Source: CAWBYL01 sp963793025
GTDB lineage: Bacteria; Actinomycetota; Acidimicrobiia; Acidimicrobiales; Acidimicrobilacustridaceae
DNA length: 64,000 nt
Reading direction: 5' to 3'
Assembly: GCA_963793025.1 (NCBI GenBank)
Contig: CAWBYL010000002.1
Span: 62,001-126,000, forward strand
The notes beneath the pieces are model-generated. The model searched no databases. It saw only the letters and a list, made by a program, of their open reading frames with translations, and had not been told where the DNA came from. Every line of letters starts with the position of its first letter. Position 1 is the first letter of the stretch. The position numbers were made by a program, and so were the translations under genes. Below, in pieces: positions 50,911-59,675 of this stretch.

Positions 50911-52098
50911 ATGCCGAGCTGCCTCTCCGTGACCCGTCGAGCGCTGGTCGCGGTGGCCGCGGCCCTCGTCGTGGCGTCGTCGGGCCTGGCCTGCTCAACC
51001 GCCGGCTCCTCGTCGGCCCCGGACACCGGCGCCGGGAGCGCGGGTGCCTCGCCGACGTTGGCCGATCCGTCGGCGCCCGGTCCCTACGGGATCGGGCACC
51101 GCACGGTCGAGGTGGCCGACGACGGCCGAGGACGACCGCTCACCGTCGACATCTGGTACCCCACCCGGCCCGACGCCGCCGGTCCGGGCACGGTGTACCG
51201 CTTCCTCCCCACCGCCTTCATCGCCTCCGACTCGGCCGTCGAGAACGCCATCCCGTCCACCGTCGGACCCTTCCCGCTGGTCGTCTACTCCCACGGGAGC
51301 GGAGGCGTGCGCTACATCGCCTCCTTCCTGACCGAACGCCTGGCCAGCCAGGGCTTCGTGGTGGCCGCCGCCGACCACACCGGTGACACCGCCACCGACG
51401 AGATCCTCGGCACCGCGGTCACGCCGGCGACCAACGACATCGACCGCCCCGGTGACGTCTCCGCCGTCATCGACGACGTGACGGCCCGGGCCACGAGCAC
51501 CACCGATCCGTTGTCCGGGGTGGTCGACACCGAGCACGTGGGCGTGGTCGGCCACAGCTACGGCGGCTACACCGCGCTGGCCTCGGTCAGCGGGCGTACC
51601 GTTCCCGGCGGCGGCACGGTCGAGCCCGACCCGCGCGTCGACGCCGTGGTGGCCCAGGCCCCGTACACCGAGCGGATGACCGACGCCGAGCTCGAGGCGG
51701 TGTCGGTTCCGACGCTGTTGATGGTCGGCTCCCTCGACGACGTGACCCCACTGGCGACCGACACCCAGCGGGCCTTCGACCTCATCTCGGGGCGCCCCCT
51801 CGTGATGGTCGTGCTCGACGCCGCCGGCCACCAGTCCTTCACCGACGTCTGCCGGTACCAGAAGCGACTGCCCGAGCTGCCCGACGTGCCCGCTGCGCTG
51901 GCCGACCTGATCAACCGCCAGGCCGTCGAGGGCTGTGGCCCCGGGCTGATGGACGTCGTGCGGGCCCAGTCGGTGGCCGACACGCTGACCGTGTCGTTCC
52001 TGCAGGTCCAGCTGGCCGGCCTCCCCGGCTACGAGGCGTGGCTGGGCGACGGGTGGGCCAACCGCCAGAACGACCTGGTGGTGTCGGTCAAGCCCTAG
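50911..52098 (+). CDS. Alpha/beta-hydrolase lipoprotein
   Basis: A 395-aa exported hydrolase. The signal peptide ends at a lipobox SSGLACST (Cys at about residue 28), suggesting membrane anchoring outside. The fold is dienelactone-hydrolase/PAF-acetylhydrolase-like: oxyanion segment YSHGSGGVRY, nucleophile elbow GHSYGG, acid in MVGSLDDVTPL and histidine in AAGHQSF. It would cleave an ester. It begins 72 bp after the cyclase gene and is probably transcribed with it. GAAAGGGTG precedes the ATG. Confidence 0.86.
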   Translation: MPSCLSVTRRALVAVAAALVVASSGLACSTAGSSSAPDTGAGSAGASPTLADPSAPGPYGIGHRTVEVADDGRGRPLTVDIWYPTRPDAAGPGTVYRFLPTAFIASDSAVENAIPSTVGPFPLVVYSHGSGGVRYIASFLTERLASQGFVVAAADHTGDTATDEILGTAVTPATNDIDRPGDVSAVIDDVTARATSTTDPLSGVVDTEHVGVVGHSYGGYTALASVSGRTVPGGGTVEPDPRVDAVVAQAPYTERMTDAELEAVSVPTLLMVGSLDDVTPLATDTQRAFDLISGRPLVMVVLDAAGHQSFTDVCRYQKRLPELPDVPAALADLINRQAVEGCGPGLMDVVRAQSVADTLTVSFLQVQLAGLPGYEAWLGDGWANRQNDLVVSVKP

Positions 52099-52116
52099 GC
52101 CGGCTCCGCCGCCGGC
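52099..52116. terminator. Hairpin between convergent lipoprotein and NTF2-like genes
   Basis: GCCGGC (52099-52104), six bases, GCCGGC (52111-52116) in the 18-bp gap between the two stop codons; could end both transcripts. Short stem and no T-run. Confidence 0.35.
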
Positions 52117-52680
52117 TCAGAAGGGCCACCGCCCGGCGTCGGACCAGAACCGGGACCAGGTCTCGAAGGCGTCGGGCAGCTGCCGGGTCGTCAGGGCGTC
52201 GGTGCCCACGTCGATGCCCGCTCCCGGGTAGGGCCGGGTGAGCGCGTCCACCATGTACCAGCGGTGGAAGCGGCGGCGTTCGAAACACCACTCCCCGTCG
52301 ATCCGCACGTAGGTGTCCCAGTACTGCAGGGTGCCGACGTCCCACTGGCCGGTCTCGGGCCGCTCCAACTCGTCCCGGCAGTACACGATGCCGTTGGCGT
52401 GGTCGGCGTCGTCGAACCCGACGATGTGGTTGGCGACGAGGTGGACCGAGGTGCGGGGCACCACCATGGTCTCGACGAACCAGGCCCGCAGCGCGTCGCG
52501 ACCCGTCAGGTCCCGTCCGACCCGGACGTCGGGGGTGAACAGACCGACCAGCAGGTCCATGTCGCGCGAGTCGAGGGCCAGCGCGTACTGCACCGCGAGC
52601 TGGCGGATCTCGGCGAGTGACTCCATGCGGTCGACCCGCTCCTCCAACGAGCTCGGCTCCCAGTTCCCCAGTCGTGTCAT
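52117..52680 (-). CDS. NTF2-like (SnoaL) domain protein
   Basis: A 187-aa NTF2-like protein of the SnoaL_4 type: helical start RMESLAEIRQLAVQYALALD, the FTPDVRVG strand and VHLVANHIVGFDDADHANGI with a His and Asp pair that in relatives is catalytic (dehydratase, isomerase or lyase). The long RWYMVDALTRPYPG tail is typical of this sub-branch. GGAGGAG precedes the ATG at 52680, which is strong support for the start. The substrate is unknown. Confidence 0.85.
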   Translation of the reverse strand: MTRLGNWEPSSLEERVDRMESLAEIRQLAVQYALALDSRDMDLLVGLFTPDVRVGRDLTGRDALRAWFVETMVVPRTSVHLVANHIVGFDDADHANGIVYCRDELERPETGQWDVGTLQYWDTYVRIDGEWCFERRRFHRWYMVDALTRPYPGAGIDVGTDALTTRQLPDAFETWSRFWSDAGRWPF

Positions 52681-52787
52681 CGTCGCTCCTCCACCCCGGT
52701 CCGGGTTCCCGCCCCGAGCCTGACAGGTCCGGCCGCCGCCGGCACCCGACGCGTGCGACCGACCCGACGGATCGCCAGACTGGGACC

Positions 52788-53723
52788 ATGAGTGGACCCG
52801 TCGGTGTCGAAGACGTCCCGCCGACGCCGGACGGTCAGCCGCCCGACCGGCCCGAGGTCGAGCTGTCGCCCAGCCGCGAGGCCGACGTGGGTGGGCTCGC
52901 CGTCCGCCGGGCCCTGCCCCAACGTCACCGCCGCACGGTCGGGGCCTGGTGCTTCGCCGACCACATGGGTCCGGTGCCCGCCGCGGCCCATCATCCGATC
53001 TCGATCGGCCCCCACCCCCACATCGGCCTGCAGACGGTCACCTGGCTGCTCGAGGGCGAGGCCCTGCACCGCGACAGCCTCGGCTCGGAGCAGACGATCC
53101 GTCCGGGACAGCTCAACCTCATGACCGCCGGCGCCGGGGTGAGCCACGCCGAGGAGCCCACGGGAGCGGGCGGCGCGACCCACGGGATCCAGCTCTGGGT
53201 CGCCCAACCCGAGGCCACCCGCCACGGCCCGGCGGCCTTCGAGCACCACGGCGAGCTCCCTCGCCTGGACCTGGGATCGGCCACCGCCACCGTGTTGGTG
53301 GGCACCCTGGACGGCGTCGTCTCACCGGCCCGCCACGACACGCCGCTGCTGGGCGTCGACCTCGCCCTTCGTGCCGGCCCGACGGTGGTCCCCCTCCGAC
53401 CCGAGCACGAGCACGCCCTGGTCGTGCTGGCCGGGACCGTCACCGTCGGGGGCGTGGTGGTCACGCCCGGGAACCTGGCCTATCTCGGTTCTCGACGCGA
53501 CGAGGTGGCCGTGGAGGTCACCGAGCCCACGCGGGCGCTGCTGCTCGGTGGGGAGCCGTTCGAGTCGCCGGTGCTCATGTGGTGGAACTTCGTGGCCCGC
53601 ACCCGGCCCGAGGTCGAGGAGGCCCGCCGGGCGTGGGCGGCCGCCGACGCCCGCTTCGGCGTCACCGGCTCGGGCCTGGCCCGCATCCCGGCCCCGCCCC
53701 TCCCCTGGACATCGCCAGCCTGA
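52788..53723 (+). CDS. Pirin-family protein
   Basis: A 311-aa pirin, different from the one at 46475. The metal ligands lie in GPHPHIGLQTVTWLLEGEAL and TAGAGVSHAEE, and the pirin segment HGIQLWVAQP is present. The C-terminal cupin includes GPTVVPLRPEHEHALVVLAG. Possible quercetinase or regulatory role. The ATG at 52788 begins after the divergent NTF2-like gene. It is followed by a tandem duplication and then the HNH gene. Confidence 0.88.
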   Translation: MSGPVGVEDVPPTPDGQPPDRPEVELSPSREADVGGLAVRRALPQRHRRTVGAWCFADHMGPVPAAAHHPISIGPHPHIGLQTVTWLLEGEALHRDSLGSEQTIRPGQLNLMTAGAGVSHAEEPTGAGGATHGIQLWVAQPEATRHGPAAFEHHGELPRLDLGSATATVLVGTLDGVVSPARHDTPLLGVDLALRAGPTVVPLRPEHEHALVVLAGTVTVGGVVVTPGNLAYLGSRRDEVAVEVTEPTRALLLGGEPFESPVLMWWNFVARTRPEVEEARRAWAAADARFGVTGSGLARIPAPPLPWTSPA

Positions 53724-53759
53724 AACGATGCGCATCTCGCGTGCCCTGGCACGCGGCGG

Positions 53760-53822
53760 GCGCATCAGATCGGGTGGGTGGGGGAGCGCTGCGCATCAGA
53801 TCGGGAGGGTGGGGCGAGCGCT
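53760..53822. repeat. Tandem direct repeat, two units of 31-32 bp
   Basis: Unit 1 (53760-53790) and unit 2 (53791-53822) are both GCGCATCAGATCGGG...GAGCGCT and differ by one substitution and one indel. They directly abut, between the pirin stop and the HNH promoter. Function unknown; a simple local duplication is enough to explain it. Confidence 0.75.
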
Positions 53823-53888
53823 GCGCCCATGGAGTGATGATCGGTTGTGCGCTTCAACAACATGCTGTTCAAAATCTACGAGTAACTC

Positions 53889-53917
53889 TTGTGTAGCATA
53901 CATGTGTTCTGTATACT
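53889..53917 (+). promoter_or_regulatory. Promoter of the HNH gene, leaderless
   Basis: -35 TTGTGT (53889-53894) and -10 TATACT (53912-53917) at a spacing of exactly 17 bp, in the most AT-rich patch of the window. The ATG at 53925 lies seven bases after the -10, so the transcript should begin at the start codon. No ribosome-binding site is present. Confidence 0.65.
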
Positions 53918-53924
53918 CGGGACC

Positions 53925-55376
53925 ATGTTCGAGGGCTTGCGGGAGGCGATCGAGGGGGTGGCGGTACCGGTTGATGGTGAGGCCATCGCCGAGGCCCGTT
54001 CGTTGCTCGATGCCCTGGCGGCCCGGGTGGCGGAAGCGGAGTCGGCGTACGCGGCGTCTGGCGGGTTCGAGGTGGATGGGTTCGGGACGATGGCGGCGTT
54101 CCTGCGGTCGCGGTGTCGCCTGTCGAACCCCGATGCTCGTCGCACGGCGACACGCGCCGCGAGGTTGAGCGGGTGGCCGGAGGTGGCCGAGGCGTGGCGG
54201 TCGGGCTCGTTGGCGGGTGCGCAGATCGACGCGGCGGTGGCTCTGGTCCCGGATCGCCATGTGGAGCGGTTCGCGTCGGTGGCGGCGGAGACGGTCCGGA
54301 TCCTGGGTCGAGTTGTCGGTTCTCGACACTCGGGCGGTGCTGGGTCACTGGGTGGGTTGCGCGGACGCGGCGGCCGAGCGCGAAGCGGCCGAGGCCGGAT
54401 CGAGAAGAGATCACACCGCCGCCGGAGCGGGAGTTGTCGGCGTCACGGATCCTCGACGACGTCCTCGTGGTGAACGGGTCGTTCGACCCGGACTCCGCCG
54501 CCTACATCGAGAAAGCCCTCACGGCCGCAGGGCGGCCCGACGGCGACGACGAACGGCGTACCCCGGCGCAACGGCGGGCTGATGCTCTGGTCGAGGTGTG
54601 TCGCCGCTACCTCGAAGGGCTCGACGACCCCGACGGGAACCGCGGCCAGGAACGGCTCACCGTGATCGCTGACATCCGGGTGCTGTACCGGGCCGCGCTG
54701 CGCGGCGCCGGGGTGGTCACCGCCGATCACCTCGACCGGTTCCTCGACGCCCGCCCCGACCTCGGCGCCGTCGAACGCGGCTTGTTCTGCGACGCGTTCG
54801 AAGGCGCCGGTGCCACCGCGTCCACCCTCGACGGGAACCCCATCTCCGACGGCCTCGTGTCGTGTCTGTCCTCCGGCGGGACCCTGGAACGACTTCTCAC
54901 CGCCGACGGGCGGGTCCTGGACCACGGCCGGTCGATCCGCACGTTCACCCCCGCCCAACGCCGCGCCGTGCTCACCCGCGACCGAGGATGCCGCGTCGCC
55001 GGGTGTGACGCACCGCCGCAACGCTGCGACATCCACCACGTCATCCCGTGGGAGACCGGCGGCCGCACCGACATCACCAACGCCGTGGCCAAATGCCGTC
55101 ACGAACACCTCGACCACCACCGCCGACGATGGCCCGACCACATAGACCCCGACGGCACCTACACCATCACCACCACCACCGGCATCGAACACACCACCCG
55201 ACCCCCCGGCTGGGCGCCACCACCCGAACTCCCCGTCCCCACCACCGCCGCCGATGTACCGACGCTCCCGTTCGACAGCCCACTTCGACCACCACCACCC
55301 CACCTGGACCGCCGAAGAAGACGCCGCCATCCGCCAACGCATCGACGAGCTCACCCAACTCGCACGCGGCGCCTGA
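53925..55376 (+). pseudogene. DUF222/HNH endonuclease-type gene with three frameshifts
   Basis: A DUF222 plus HNH-nuclease protein, about 482 aa when three single bases are removed. The first frame gives EGLREAIEGVAVPVDGEAIA and the DUF222 body; a break at GGG 54305-54307 leads to ELSVLDTRAVLGHWVGC; a second at GG 54397-54398 leads to REEITPPPERELSASRILDD; a third near 55268-55277 leads to HFDHHHPTWTAEEDAAIRQR and ends ARGA with TGA at 55374-55376. The HNH part is whole in its frame: GCRVAGCDAPPQRCDIHHVI and CRHEHLDHH. All three shifts have the same sign. Such genes occur in many copies in some actinobacteria and are mobile-like; their role is not known. Confidence 0.78.
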
Positions 55377-55539
55377 CCCCACCGCGCGTGGCGAGGTGGA
55401 GCGTGGCCGGACCGGCCGTCTCCGGTCGGGCACGGCGCCGGCACCACGAGAGCGTTCCTCGACCGGCGTCGATCGCCGATCCGGCGGATACCGTCTCGGC
55501 AGCGTCGATCCGCCTGGGTCCGACGACGAGGGAGGACCT

Positions 55540-56457
55540 GTGGCAGAGCGGTGGCCGTCGTTTCCCGAAGGTCCGGGCTGGGACGCGAGCTATCCGCTCC
55601 TGCACCGGTGGAGCCAGATCATCGGCAAGGTGGTCATCGCCGCTGTCCCGCCCCAGAACCACTGGTGGCACTCCGCCCTCCAGATCACCGCCACCGGCCT
55701 GCGCACCCCACCCGTGCCCTACCGGTCCGGGACCTTCCAGCTCGACCTCGACTTCGTGACCCACGAGCTCGGCCTGCACTGCAGTGGCGGCCACCGCCAG
55801 GCCACCCCGCTGGGTCCGCTCACCGTGGCGACCTTCCAGGAGGCGGTGCTCACCCAGCTCGACGGCATCGGTGCCGAGATCGCGATCCTCGGCCGGCCCG
55901 TCGAGCTGCCCGACGTGCTCCCCTTCGCCGAGGACCATCGCCGCGGCTACGACCCCGAGGCGGTCTCGGCCTGGTGGGCCGTCATGGCGGTGGTCGACCA
56001 GACCTTCCGGGAGTACCAGGGCGCCTTCCTCGGCAAGACCTCTCCCGTCCACTTCTTCTGGGGTGCCTTCGACCTCGCCGTCACCCGGTTCTCCGGGCGG
56101 ACCGCGCCCCAGCACCCCGGAGGCGTGCCCAACGTGGCCGACCGGGTGATGCACGAGGCCTACAGCCACGAGTGCGCCAGCGCCGGCTTCTGGCCCGGCA
56201 CCCCTGGTGTCGTGCCCCCGAGCTTCTACGCCTACAGCTATCCCGAGCCGGACTCCTACCGGAACAGCTCCGTCCGACCCGACGCCGCCCGCTACGACGA
56301 GGGAGTGGGTGAGTACCTCTTGAGCTACGACACGGTGGCGACCTGCTCCGAGCCCGGCGTCACCCTGCGGGCCTTCCTCGACGACGCCTATGTCGCCGCC
56401 GCCGACGCCGCGTCGTGGGACCGCGCCGCCCTCGAGCGCGGTCCCGCCCCGAGCTGA
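55540..56457 (+). CDS. DUF5996-family protein
   Basis: A 305-aa protein of the DUF5996 family, function unknown. The family opening WPSFPEGPGWDASYPLLHRW and the segments NHWWHSALQITATGLRTPPV and SPVHFFWGAFDLAVTRFSGR are conserved. Many aromatic residues and an EAYSHECASAGFWPG region suggest a ligand pocket. The GTG at 55540 follows GGGAGGACC and starts the protein at its usual place; the frame is open upstream without similarity. The MFS exporter begins one base after its stop. Confidence 0.85.
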   Translation: MAERWPSFPEGPGWDASYPLLHRWSQIIGKVVIAAVPPQNHWWHSALQITATGLRTPPVPYRSGTFQLDLDFVTHELGLHCSGGHRQATPLGPLTVATFQEAVLTQLDGIGAEIAILGRPVELPDVLPFAEDHRRGYDPEAVSAWWAVMAVVDQTFREYQGAFLGKTSPVHFFWGAFDLAVTRFSGRTAPQHPGGVPNVADRVMHEAYSHECASAGFWPGTPGVVPPSFYAYSYPEPDSYRNSSVRPDAARYDEGVGEYLLSYDTVATCSEPGVTLRAFLDDAYVAAADAASWDRAALERGPAPS

Positions 56458-56458
56458 C

Positions 56459-57964
56459 ATGGCCGCGACCGGGGGGATCGCCGAGCAGCAGCCGGCGGGG
56501 CTGGTCCTGCGCTCGGCGCGGGGACGTATCGCTCTCGTCGCCACCGTCGTGGCCAGTGCGACGACCATGCTCGACGCCACCATCGTCAACGTGGCCCTGC
56601 CCCACATCGGGGACGACCTCGACGCCGGGGTGGCCGGCCTGCAGTGGGTGCTCACCGGGTACCTGCTGACCCTGGCGTCGTTCATCCTCCTCGGTGGTGC
56701 ACTGGGCGACCGCTACGGACGGCGGAGGGTCTTCGTCGTCGGGGCCGTCTGGTTCGGCCTGGCCTCCCTGGCCTGCGGTCTGGCTCCGAACCTCGGCTTC
56801 CTGGTCGGGGCCCGGATGCTCCAGGGCGTCGGAGCCGCGCTGGTCGCGCCGAGCTCGCTCGCGCTGCTGCAGGCCAGCTTCGTCCCCGAGGACCGGGCCA
56901 AGGCGGTGGGAGCCTGGTCCGGGCTGGGAGGCCTGGCCGGCGCCATCGGTCCGCTGATCGGCGGATGGACGGTGGACGGGCCCGGCTGGCGGTGGGCGTT
57001 CCTGTTGAGCGTGCCGCTGCTCGCCGTGGCGGTCATCAGCGCTCGAGCCCTGCCCGAGTCGCGGGAGCCGGAACGGGGCCGCCACTTCGACGTGGCCGGC
57101 GCTGCGCTGGCCGTGCTGGCCCTGGCCCCGGCCACGTGGGCCCTGACCGAGGCCGGTGACCGGGGGTGGACCGCTCCGTCGGTCCTGTTGGCGGGCGGGG
57201 TGGCGGTGCTCGGAGGCATCGGCTTCGTCCGCCGCCAGCTCACGGCGCCGGAGCCTCTCGTGCCGCCCCGGCTGTTCCGGTCGCGGGACTTCACGGTGTT
57301 GAACGTGGTCACCTTCGTGCTCTACGCCGCTCTCGGCACCGAGTTCTTCCTGGTCGTGTACCAACTCCAGGTCGGCGCCGGCTGGACGGGCCTGGCCGCC
57401 GGCACCGCGCTGGTGCCGGCCACCTTGTTGATGTTGTTCGGGTCGGCCTGGTCGGGCGGGCTGGCGGTGCGGATCGGGCCCCGTCCGCAGCTCGTCGTGG
57501 GGCCGCTGCTGGTGGCGGTGGGGGTGCTCCTGCTGGGCCGGCTCGACGAGACTGCCCGCTGGACGACGGACGTGGCCCCGGGAGCCATCGTCTTCGGTCT
57601 CGGCCTGGTGGCCTTCGTGGCCCCGTTGACGGCGTCGGTCATGGCGAGCGTCGACGCCGGCCACGTCAGCACCGGCAGCGGCGTCAACAACGCGGTGGCC
57701 CGGACGGGGGGACTGGTCGCCCTCGCCGTGATCCCGTCGCTGTCGGGGCTCACCGACGCGGTCGGGCCGGCCGAGACCACCGACGCCTTCCGTTCGGCGA
57801 TGTGGATGATCGCGGCACTGGCCGTCCTGGCTTCGGGCATCAGCCTCGTCGGTCTGCGCCGGCGTCCCGCCGGCACCCCGCTGCCGGAGTGCGAGCGCCA
57901 GTTCCACTGTGCGGTGGACGGCCCGCCGCTGCAGCCCGAGCCGGTCGGCGGCCCCACTCGGTGA
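56459..57964 (+). CDS. MFS drug/metabolite exporter (DHA2, EmrB-like)
   Basis: A 501-aa inner-membrane exporter with about 14 membrane helices. It has the MFS motif GALGDRYGRRRVF between helices 2 and 3, and motif C-like GGLAGAIGPLIGGW. The first helix ends MLDATIVNVALPHIGDDL, typical of the DHA2 family of proton-driven drug exporters. The last ~30 residues are cytoplasmic with ECERQFHCAV. The ATG at 56459 lies one base after the DUF5996 stop, so the two genes are coupled. Substrate unknown. Confidence 0.9.
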   Translation: MAATGGIAEQQPAGLVLRSARGRIALVATVVASATTMLDATIVNVALPHIGDDLDAGVAGLQWVLTGYLLTLASFILLGGALGDRYGRRRVFVVGAVWFGLASLACGLAPNLGFLVGARMLQGVGAALVAPSSLALLQASFVPEDRAKAVGAWSGLGGLAGAIGPLIGGWTVDGPGWRWAFLLSVPLLAVAVISARALPESREPERGRHFDVAGAALAVLALAPATWALTEAGDRGWTAPSVLLAGGVAVLGGIGFVRRQLTAPEPLVPPRLFRSRDFTVLNVVTFVLYAALGTEFFLVVYQLQVGAGWTGLAAGTALVPATLLMLFGSAWSGGLAVRIGPRPQLVVGPLLVAVGVLLLGRLDETARWTTDVAPGAIVFGLGLVAFVAPLTASVMASVDAGHVSTGSGVNNAVARTGGLVALAVIPSLSGLTDAVGPAETTDAFRSAMWMIAALAVLASGISLVGLRRRPAGTPLPECERQFHCAVDGPPLQPEPVGGPTR

Positions 57965-57978
57965 GCCCTCGCCGCCGG

Positions 57979-57984
57979 TAGCCT
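57979..57984 (+). promoter_or_regulatory. Candidate -10 box, leaderless start of the ABC-F gene
   Basis: TAGCCT ends eight bases before the ATG at 57993; no ribosome-binding site is seen. It lies in the 28-bp gap behind the MFS gene. Confidence 0.35.
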
Positions 57985-57992
57985 GCGCCCCG

Positions 57993-59648
57993 ATGTCAGC
58001 CACGATCCACGCCCGTGGCGTCTCGTTCTCCTACGGGCCCCACCTGGTGCTGGCCGACGTCGATCTCAGCGTGGCGCCGGGCATGCGGGTCGGGGTCCTC
58101 GGTCCCAACGGGGCCGGCAAGTCCACCCTCCTCGGCGTGTTGTCCGGTCGCCTGCCCGTCGAAGGCGGCACGGTCGGCGTCCTGCCGCCGGTGGCCACCG
58201 TGGGGGAGCTGCGCCAGGAGCCGGAGCGGCGCCCGGGGGAGACGGTGACGGCCTACCTCGCCCGCCGTACCGGCGTGGCCGAGGCCCAGGCCGAGCTGGA
58301 CGCCGCCACCGCCGACCTGGCCGCCGGAGCGTCAGGGGCCGACGACCGCTACAGCGTGGGCCTGGAGCGGTGGCTGGCGCTCGGGGCCGCCGACTTCGAT
58401 GCCCGCGCCGCCGAGGTGGTCGACGGGCTCGGGCTCACATCGGCCCTGCTGGCGGCGCCGATGACGACGCTGTCCGGCGGCGAGGCGGCCCGGGCCGGGC
58501 TGGCGGCGATCCTGTTGGCCCGCTTCGACGTGCTGTTGCTCGACGAACCGACCAACGATCTGGACTTCGAGGGGCTCGACCAGCTCGAGCGCTTCGTCCT
58601 CGGGTTCGCCGGCCCGCTCGTCCTCGTGAGCCACGACCGGACCTTCCTCGACCGGGTCGTCACCCATGTCGCCGAGCTGGACGAGCACGACCACGGCCTG
58701 TCCCTCTTCGCCGGCGGGTGGAGCGCCTTCCTGCACGAGCGTGACGTGGCCCGCCGCCACGCCGAAGAGGCCTTCAGCCAGTACGACGCTCAGCGGACCG
58801 ACCTGGGCGCACGGGCCCGGCGGGAGCGGGAGTGGGCCACCCAAGGGGTGAAGAAGGCCAAGCGCGACACCAGCGAGCCCGACAAGTCCCTGAGGAAGCT
58901 CCGGATCGAGCACACCGAGCAGACGGCGTCGCGGGCCCGGCGCACCGAGCGGGAGCTCGAGCGGCTCGAGCCGGTCGACAAGCCGTGGGAGGGCTGGGAC
59001 CTCCAGTTCACGATCGCCGTGGCCCCCCGGGCCGGAGCGGTGGTGGCCCGGCTCGACGGGGCGGTGGTGGAGCGACCGGGGTTCCGGCTCGGTCCGGTCT
59101 CGGTCGAGGTGGGATGGGGGGAGACGGTCGGCATCGTGGGCCGCAACGGTGCCGGCAAGACCACCCTGCTGGCGGCCCTCCTCGGCCGGGTGCCTCTGAC
59201 CGAGGGCGTCCGGTGGCAGGGTCCCGGCGTCGTCGTGGGCGAGATCGACCAGGCCCGGGACCGCTTCTCGGGCACCGACTCCCTCCTCGACGCCTTCATC
59301 GCCGCCAGCGGGGCTCTCATCGGCGAGGCGCGTGGCGTGCTGGCCAAGTTCGGACTGGGCGCCGAGCACGTGCTGCGGCCGGCGGCGTCGCTCTCCCCGG
59401 GGGAGCGCACCCGCGCCGCGCTGGCCCTGCTCCAGGTCAGCGGGGTGAACACGTTGGTGCTCGACGAGCCCACCAACCACCTCGACCTCCCCGCCATCGA
59501 GCAGTTGGAGCAGGCCCTCGGGGCCTTCCCCGGGACCGTGTTGTTGGTCACCCACGACCGCCGCCTGCTCGAGGCGCTGCCCTTCAGTCGCGTCCTGCGG
59601 GTCGAGGACGGCCGCGTGGCCGAGGAGTCCCCGCCCGGCCCAGGGTGA
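57993..59648 (+). CDS. ABC-F family ATP-binding protein
   Basis: A 551-aa soluble ABC-F protein with two ATPase domains and no membrane part. The first has GPNGAGKST, LSGGE and LLLDEPTNDLD; the second has GRNGAGKTT, LSPGE and LVLDEPTNHLD. The linker between them (about 250-330) is basic and helical (REREWATQGVKKAKRDTSEP), as in ABC-F proteins that act on the ribosome. It may protect ribosomes from an antibiotic or act as a translation factor. The exporter next door makes a resistance role plausible, but the sequence alone cannot tell. Confidence 0.9.
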   Translation: MSATIHARGVSFSYGPHLVLADVDLSVAPGMRVGVLGPNGAGKSTLLGVLSGRLPVEGGTVGVLPPVATVGELRQEPERRPGETVTAYLARRTGVAEAQAELDAATADLAAGASGADDRYSVGLERWLALGAADFDARAAEVVDGLGLTSALLAAPMTTLSGGEAARAGLAAILLARFDVLLLDEPTNDLDFEGLDQLERFVLGFAGPLVLVSHDRTFLDRVVTHVAELDEHDHGLSLFAGGWSAFLHERDVARRHAEEAFSQYDAQRTDLGARARREREWATQGVKKAKRDTSEPDKSLRKLRIEHTEQTASRARRTERELERLEPVDKPWEGWDLQFTIAVAPRAGAVVARLDGAVVERPGFRLGPVSVEVGWGETVGIVGRNGAGKTTLLAALLGRVPLTEGVRWQGPGVVVGEIDQARDRFSGTDSLLDAFIAASGALIGEARGVLAKFGLGAEHVLRPAASLSPGERTRAALALLQVSGVNTLVLDEPTNHLDLPAIEQLEQALGAFPGTVLLVTHDRRLLEALPFSRVLRVEDGRVAEESPPGPG

Positions 59649-59649
59649 C

Positions 59650-59665
59650 GGGCGGTCGCCCGCCC
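59650..59665. terminator. Hairpin between convergent ABC-F and racemase genes
   Basis: GGGCGG (59650-59655), TCGC, CCGCCC (59660-59665) immediately after the ABC-F stop. It may end both converging transcripts. Confidence 0.4.
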
Positions 59666-59675
59666 GCCGGGTGGC

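Noticed and set aside
53760..53822. Start of a CRISPR array
   Set aside because: Only two units that directly abut, with no spacer between them, and no cas genes nearby.
57993..59648. Antibiotic-resistance island formed by the MFS and ABC-F genes
   Set aside because: Both families are common housekeeping members in actinobacteria, and there is no biosynthetic cluster or mobile element beside them; kept only as a remark.
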